Positions 58,062 to 64,000 of a stretch of 64,000 nucleotides of DNA are shown here, in pieces. The translations under genes were made by a program, and so were the position numbers. Every line of letters begins with the position of its first letter. Positions within the stretch are counted from its first letter, which is position 1. This stretch comes from Artocarpus heterophyllus. Its lineage: Eukaryota > Streptophyta > Magnoliopsida > Rosales > Moraceae. The notes beneath the pieces were generated by a model. That model did not search any database, was not told the origin of the DNA, and saw nothing but the letters and a program-made list of their open reading frames with translations. Location of the stretch: the NCBI GenBank assembly GCA_025403435.1, contig CM046351.1, forward strand, positions 27,307,730 through 27,371,729, written 5' to 3'.

Positions 58062-59129
58062 TTTAACTAGGGTAAACTGTAATTCAAATATGATTTGTAG
58101 AATCTAGATAATGTCAGATTTAGTGAACCTAGACATATTAGTACATCGAATCTGGACATTATCAAGTTCATTGAACCTAGACACAGTAAACCCAAAATTT
58201 GTTTTCGGTCTGTTCTAAGTGTGCGATCCTATAGGTTCACATAATGTTGATAGTGGGCTTGAAATTCTGTTTCTGGCCCACAAATCATAAGCGGCCTCTA
58301 GCAAGACATTATGATTACCCAAGTTATGCGAATGTCAATAATCCGACATAATCTAATATACAATAAGTATTAAAGTCCTTTTGTCACTAGATACCTTGAT
58401 TAAACATAAGGCATGGTTTATGTCATCTTTATACTATTCAATCATATTATTTCTCGATCTTGAGTAGACTGATATTGATAATCCTTATCAATACATTCCA
58501 ATATGGCCATACATTTTTCTTCGGTCTAACTTATCGAGGGGCTAATAGATATCTTTCTCATAATAAATGAGGGACAAATTCCTTCTTAATTACTCACATT
58601 CCTCACATGATTTACTCTATATCCAACAACAATCCATTCCATCATCCTGTTAAAGATAATATTTGAATGTGTCAAAATATAGAACTTGTCATGTAGGAAA
58701 CAATGGTGATTTCAGGTCAGAGGATTAGCATAATACTATTGTGATGAGAATCACTTGTGACAATTATCCATGCAGTATTCTCATATCGGATCGATCCAAT
58801 ACATCATTTCTCAAATACGTATCTATGACTTGACTTAGTATCTCATACACATGATTAGTAAAATATAATCATTAGTCAAACTTCATACTAGTCTTCATTC
58901 ATTATAATCCCAATAATAATGACCGATTAGGGATAATTTAGAATATAATTCAATTTTCACCTTAGAGTTTTACTATCAAGTCACATATTAGATGACCTTA
59001 CGCAGAATTAACTATTCATGGAATTATAATAAAAAACAATAATGAAAATGCTCCTTTATTAATAAAATGCAAATGTAACGAAGTCAAAATGTGGTTATTA
59101 CATAATTGGCCTAGGGCACATCACTAACA
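58062..59129 (-). repeat. LTR-like segment of another copia family
   Basis: On the minus strand its right end reads TGTTAGTGATGTGCCCTAGG, a typical copia LTR start. The left limit is set only by where similarity to the C LTR stops. No coding content. It may be a solo or truncated LTR. Confidence 0.45.
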
Positions 59130-60369
59130 TAAATTATCTCATAATTTATATAAATATCTATAGAATCTTTAGTTCAACTCTTGAAAAAGATTTTTATTTG
59201 CATTAAGAGAACAAATAGATTACATGAAGATCACAGAATCAATATGAAACCTAAAACCTTGGATGCAGCGCCACTTGTACTCCCAGAGTTTCAATTTGTG
59301 GCACCATACATAGCCTTGGTGGATTGTTGTATGAAATTACAATTTTGCCCCTATTGACAAAATTACTCCAAGAAAATTTTCATTAACCCATTTGAAAGAA
59401 TGTTGTGGAGCTAGCAAGGGTACCCAATGGACATATATGATTTAAGCTTCAAAAATTATTTATAATTTAGTTGTCTCATAATTAAATTAAAAATAATTAT
59501 TTTCTCCGGTTTATGCCATTATCAAAAATCAAAGTTACACTTTTAAATTATATACAGAATTATATGGAACCTTAAACATTGAATGTCAACAATAAGGTTG
59601 TTGATTCATATAATCATTTCCCTTGTGATAATACATTTCACAATAATATTCATAATTAGAGCTAGGTTTGTAGTTTTCTATGCAACCTCTCTAATTACAT
59701 ATTTCTCCATGAGTTTCGTTAGTTCTCTAATGGATGACCTTTTTATGAACAAGTCATAAATGAGGATTTAGGTATCTGATAGCCCACATAAAATAGCAAG
59801 ATCTCTTCCTCTACGTTCCTGAATTAATACTCATGAGAATATTATCTTAACTTCCTATCTTGTACGAGTTATGTTTTTTTATATCTGTGAGAAATGTTCC
59901 TAGCTATCCACATTAGTATGCCTCCAATATGTGGAGTTTTTGATCGTGTATTTAGAGATCTTACCCGTTAGAATTCCAAAGATATAGTGAATAGATGTGA
60001 GTCCACAAATCATCTCAGGATTAAGACATGATCTCTAAAATGATCAATGATGATAAAATTCTAATTTCTTGTTACGGACACAAAAAATTAAATTTTATCC
60101 TAGTCCAGGTTTACTGTGCTCTTAACACACTGATGTCTTTATTTAGTAATCACCTTTACTATAATCTGGATAAGATTGTTCTATCAAATTAGGAATAAAC
60201 AACATCACAATCTTAAGTAAAATAAAATGTCCAGCTTTATTTACCGATTGTAAACTAAAATTTATACTAAGTACTCATAATCATATCCTCCGTATTATGA
60301 ACACCTCATATACATAATTATGGGCTTTTATAAGTATTGAAGCCTTTATAATATTTGCATATATATATA

Positions 60370-60400
<31 letters not shown>

Positions 60401-60505
60401 CATGGAGAACAACAGGAGATATTATTTATAAATAACACAATACTTTATTTCTCATAATGTCCAATTGGGATAAAATGACATGCTTTATAAGCACCAATCC
60501 TAACA
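59130..60505 (-). repeat. LTR of a third copia element
   Basis: On the minus strand the right end reads TGTTAGGATTGG and is preceded by a purine-rich tract next to a copia pol 3' end (60506-60872), so this is that element's 3' LTR. It contains a (TA)n run at 60358-60400. The left limit is uncertain. Confidence 0.5.
60358..60400. repeat. (TA)n microsatellite
   Basis: An almost pure AT/TA dinucleotide run with one interruption (TTAA). Confidence 0.9.
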
Positions 60506-60872
60506 ATCTCCTATTTGCGTTAAAGCATGAGTGACATTTTTTGAATTCCTATACCTTTCAAATTGATCCTCAAAACTTTTCGTCGACAAAGTTTTTACAA
60601 ACGAATCAACAAAGTTGTTTTTCGAATCGAAGTTGTAGATTATCACATCTCCTAGTGTACTATCTTTCTGTGTTTTCCTCTTTTATGGCTTCTTGGTCCT
60701 TATGCATTTGCAATCGCTGCACTGTCATCATAGTATAGCATCATTGCTTGCTCAAAGTTAGGGATAACCTGTAAATCCTAAAGAAGTTACAGAGGTAGGT
60801 AGCCTCCTTGCAATTGTCAAAACTACAACATATTCGGCTTATACAGTAGAATTAGTGACGAGACATAGAAAA
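60506..60872 (-). pseudogene. RNase H and pol 3' end of a truncated copia element
   Basis: On the minus strand, fragments read DSAAIANA, GDVIIYNFDSKNNFVDSFVK and TLSTKSFEDQFERY, the same layout as the final part of the B and C polyproteins but clearly diverged. There are stops and frame changes. The rest of the element is missing to the right, where an Athila-like LTR begins. Confidence 0.65.
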
Positions 60873-62668
60873 TGCATATTTTCTAAGGCTAAATGTCATC
60901 ATTTTACATTTCTATTTGTCATTAAAACCCTTAATTGTAATATTTTTTGTGTTAAATGGAATTTTTATGTGTTAGTGTGAACAATATGTTTAATTATGTG
61001 TTTTTAGTAATGTTTTTTAAGTCCAAGTATATTTTTAGTACCTTTTTGAAGTGTTTTTGTGTGTTAAACAATTAAATTGTGTAAAATCATTAAAACCATA
61101 AAATTAATATGTGTGTGTTTTGTGTTTTAATTTTGTTTTATGTATATTAAGTATTTATAAATATTTACTTGATTTTAGTAATTTTTATTTTTTAAAATAA
61201 TTAATTTCTGTGGACTTAATTGTTGGAATCTGAGGCAAAAACAGAGGAAAATGGTGCAAAGAAACTTGAAGTCTAAGGTGAAAACATAATAAAATCTTGT
61301 ATCATCACCTGCATAAAACCTACATCATTAGTGGGGCTTTCCCACATGCTTAAGAATCAACCTAAGCCCTATGTACTAATTTCTCTATGTTCTTTCTTCA
61401 CCAAGTCAAAGTTTCATTTAATTGAAGAATGCCACATGGCATTGAGATGATAATTCTGAAGCTTTCTTTTGCCTTGCCTAGTTGTCATGAATGATGAATG
61501 ACAAAGTGTATTTGCTCTGAAGAAAAATGTTGCATTAATCTTGTTGTTCTCAACTAACTTTTATTATTTTAATATTTTGTTTGTCTTATACTTCTGTCTT
61601 GTTTTGCTTCCGTCAGCTAGAGTCAACGATTTGCATGCAAATTGTATGCATCTCACAGTTATAAATATGGTTTTCAAAAGTTAGAATAAATGCTAAGTTC
61701 TTAAACTAAGGTTTATGCTAAATCTTATGTCCACTCTTTTATTTAGTTTATGTACAATATCCTTAGTAAATAATATTTAAGTTATGTTTTTAGTTTATTT
61801 TTGTTGGTTTGTTTTTGTTGATTTATTCTCGAAATGTGTTTTTAAATTCCTTTTTAGCTGAGGAAATTGGGGGAAATTTTGGCTCACTTAGCTTAGTTAT
61901 TTTTAGTTTTTCTACATTTTTGAAGTCGTGATAATGCTAAAATCATTTTAGAAAAATCGTAAATCTAGAGTTATTTTAAGTTATTTTCTTGCAAAATAGG
62001 AGAGTTTGATTTGTCGTAGACATTGACTAGCACATGTAATGCTTAAGAAAACTTTGAATAGTATTCAATAGAGAATGGTATGGTAAATGCTTATAATCCA
62101 TTTTAAGGTAAATTTCTTAATTCACTTTAAGTTTATATTTATTTGTTAACTTGAGTTTTTGCTATATTATTTACATGAACTGACACATTTAATGCTTAGT
62201 AATTCTTGATTAATCATAGATAGAGCATGGCATAATATATTCTTAAACCTTTTTTAGCAAATATTTTAGAGGAACTAATATATAATTAATTTAGAAACCA
62301 AAATTGATCCTTTAACTTCAATATTTTCATAATTATTGATTTCTTTAAGTTAACTACATTTCTTATTTTTAAAATTCCAAAATTAATTTTAATTTTCTAT
62401 TTTAAAATTTGTTAATTTCCACATAAATTTGGTAGTCCACAAAAATATTAACACTTGCAAAACTTGTAAACAATTTGTAAATAATTTGTAAATAGCTAAC
62501 TTTAATCCTCAAATTAAGTAAATAATTTAACCTATTAACATAATTAATATATTGGACTGTGTAATATCTTTTCCCTGTGAGATCAACCTCAGACTCACTG
62601 AGACTTAATTGCTTCAATAACTTTATACTTGAGGTTATATCAGATTACATTTTTCAGGACCGAACAAG
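60873..62668 (+). repeat. Probable LTR of an Athila/Tat-like gypsy element
   Basis: It is a long AT-rich segment without ORFs, ending just before a degraded tRNA-Asp-type primer site. It has a TATA-like TTATAAATATGG near 61660 and the GAACAAG phrase common before the primer site of this group. No second LTR lies inside the window, so the left end (about 60873) is an estimate. Confidence 0.5.
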
Positions 62669-62672
62669 TTTT

Positions 62673-62690
62673 TGGCATTGTTGCTAGGGA
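62673..62690 (+). other. Degraded primer-binding site, Athila/Tat type
   Basis: TGGCATTGTTGCTAGGGA resembles TGGCGCCGTTGCCGGGGA, the tRNA-Asp primer site of Athila and Tat elements, with C-to-T and G-to-A changes at all differing positions. Confidence 0.65.
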
Positions 62691-64000
62691 AAAGACAAGC
62701 ATTTGGACAATATATATTATGATGTATTATTCAATCAATTATATACCACCAACTATTATTTATATTTATTTGTATTCTTGTTATTACTAATTTGTCTCTA
62801 CCACCATGTTGCCTAGCTCATTGGAGCTACGATCCTTCTTATGTCAATTTTATTTTTCTGTACATATTTTTATTTTCAAGTCACAGACTGGAGGAACTTC
62901 GAGTCTAGTATTCCTTTTTATGACTATTTTATTTAATTTCTACATTTTTATTATCTATATCTTAGTACAAGACTGGGGGTTCTTGAACTCCTTTCTTTCC
63001 TGTAACTCTTTTATTTTTCTACACTTATTTTCATTTTTTGTGTCACAAGATTAGGAGCCTTGTGCTACTTTATTTCTTGCAACTTTGACACTAACTTTCT
63101 AACTACTTAATTGTCTAATCTAACTTTTTATCATTTTGTCATATCTGTTGTGTTATTATTTGTTGTTTTGTAGGTTTAGAAAAATTTATTGTTCACTCAC
63201 ATAGAATCTTGCATGTATTACTACTTGTGTCAGGTTATCGTTTATAGTTACTATTCGCTTAAGCATGTCCCTAGTCATAAAAAAATAAAAATTAAAAAAA
63301 TTAAAAATTAAAAATATTTTAGGAAATTCATAGAGAAATTATTGTAAATTTTTTCCAACAACACTTGGAACCACTTTATAGTGCTTGGTGGTGATAGAAC
63401 AATATGTTAGATAGGTTTTCTCAACACGATCTTTGTTGGGATCATTTGTAAGGAATTTGCCTAGATGGATTAAGTCTTGAAACTAAAAATTGGATAGAAA
63501 AAGGAGATAGATCTACCACTTTTTACTAATTACCTTTAGAGAAAACCTATTACATGTTGGAAGATATGGTCAAGAGTACTCATTAGAGAATGAATAATTT
63601 TGAAACCAATTTATGTTAGGAAAAAAATTCAAACTTTTTAGAACCTTAGCCAGACACTCAACCTAAAATTTTAGGGTCAACCTTTGAATTGCAAAATTCA
63701 TTTGATGTTTCAAATGAAGAGAGTTTGGAAATCCTAAGAAACTATAGAGAATTTGTGAAGGTAATGTTAGAAAATGAAGAAGAAAATTTAGAACCTACCC
63801 ACTTTGAGGAGCCTGGTTTAGAAGATGATTCTTAGAGATGATTAAAGAAGAAGATCTAAGTAAAGAAGGGACAAATGACTTGACCATAAAAAAGGAACAA
63901 TCATTACCTTTATCTTAGGTTCTTAAAAGATGTTGCCACCAAAATTCCCCAAAGATTACACATAACAAGATCCTATGTGGCCCCTACCTCCCTCACTATC
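62691..64000 (+). pseudogene. Leader and Gag remnant of the Athila/Tat-like element
   Basis: The leader contains three related phrases around CAAGACTGGGGG (about 62880, 62968, 63045). From about 63400 the broken frames read CLDGLSLETKNWIEKGD and KTYYMLEDMVK, the layout of the Gag of this group, followed by acidic sequence. Several stops are present and the element continues beyond the window. Confidence 0.5.

Overview
This is a nuclear genomic window from a flowering plant, most likely a eudicot. It is AT-rich, contains GT-AG introns, one intact split cytochrome P450 gene of the plant CYP93 type, a broken copy of the plant-specific cell-cycle regulator POLYCHOME/UVI4 (or its paralogue OSD1/GIG1), and dense Ty1/copia and Ty3/gypsy retrotransposons plus many small DNA transposons. 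Nothing suggests a bacterial, organellar or viral origin. The species cannot be named from the sequence alone.

Layout. 1-2963: first copy of a long non-coding block that recurs in the same orientation at 26881-30422; both copies carry the same hAT-like element. 2964-4457: POLYCHOME-like pseudogene whose 5' part is cut off exactly where the block ends. 4458-9253: low-information DNA with foldback elements and one possible small minus-strand gene (5716-5874). 9254-22656: an internally deleted minus-strand copia element (A) with target duplication CTTGG/CTCGG. It is split by a full-length plus-strand copia element (B, 10764-20429, perfect 5-bp target duplication GAGGA). A itself sits inside an unidentified GC-richer locus (9058-9253 joined to 22662-22996). 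22997-26880: AT-rich, MITEs only. 26881-30422: second block copy, with an extra internal tandem duplication. 30423-33690: AT-rich, a 152-bp tandem duplication, a MITE and a hAT-like remnant.

33761-38573: the only gene that looks functional, a 518-residue P450 in three exons. Its introns hold several small transposons, including a TRIM. 39695-50121: a decayed gypsy chromovirus-like element (E). Its 5' LTR appears to contain a solo LTR of another family, and its 3' LTR is cut by copia element C (50122 to about 58061, minus strand, same family as B). 58062-60872: pieces of other copia LTRs and a pol 3' end. 60873-64000: a decayed Athila/Tat-like gypsy element running off the window.

The gene content does not form a pathway; this is one P450 gene in a transposon nest. 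The most unusual signal is an array of an 8-bp GC-rich core (GGCAGGCC and variants, about 22 bp apart). It occurs in the LTRs and leaders of the copia family and in the LTR of the unrelated gypsy element, and its copy number differs between the two LTRs of element B.
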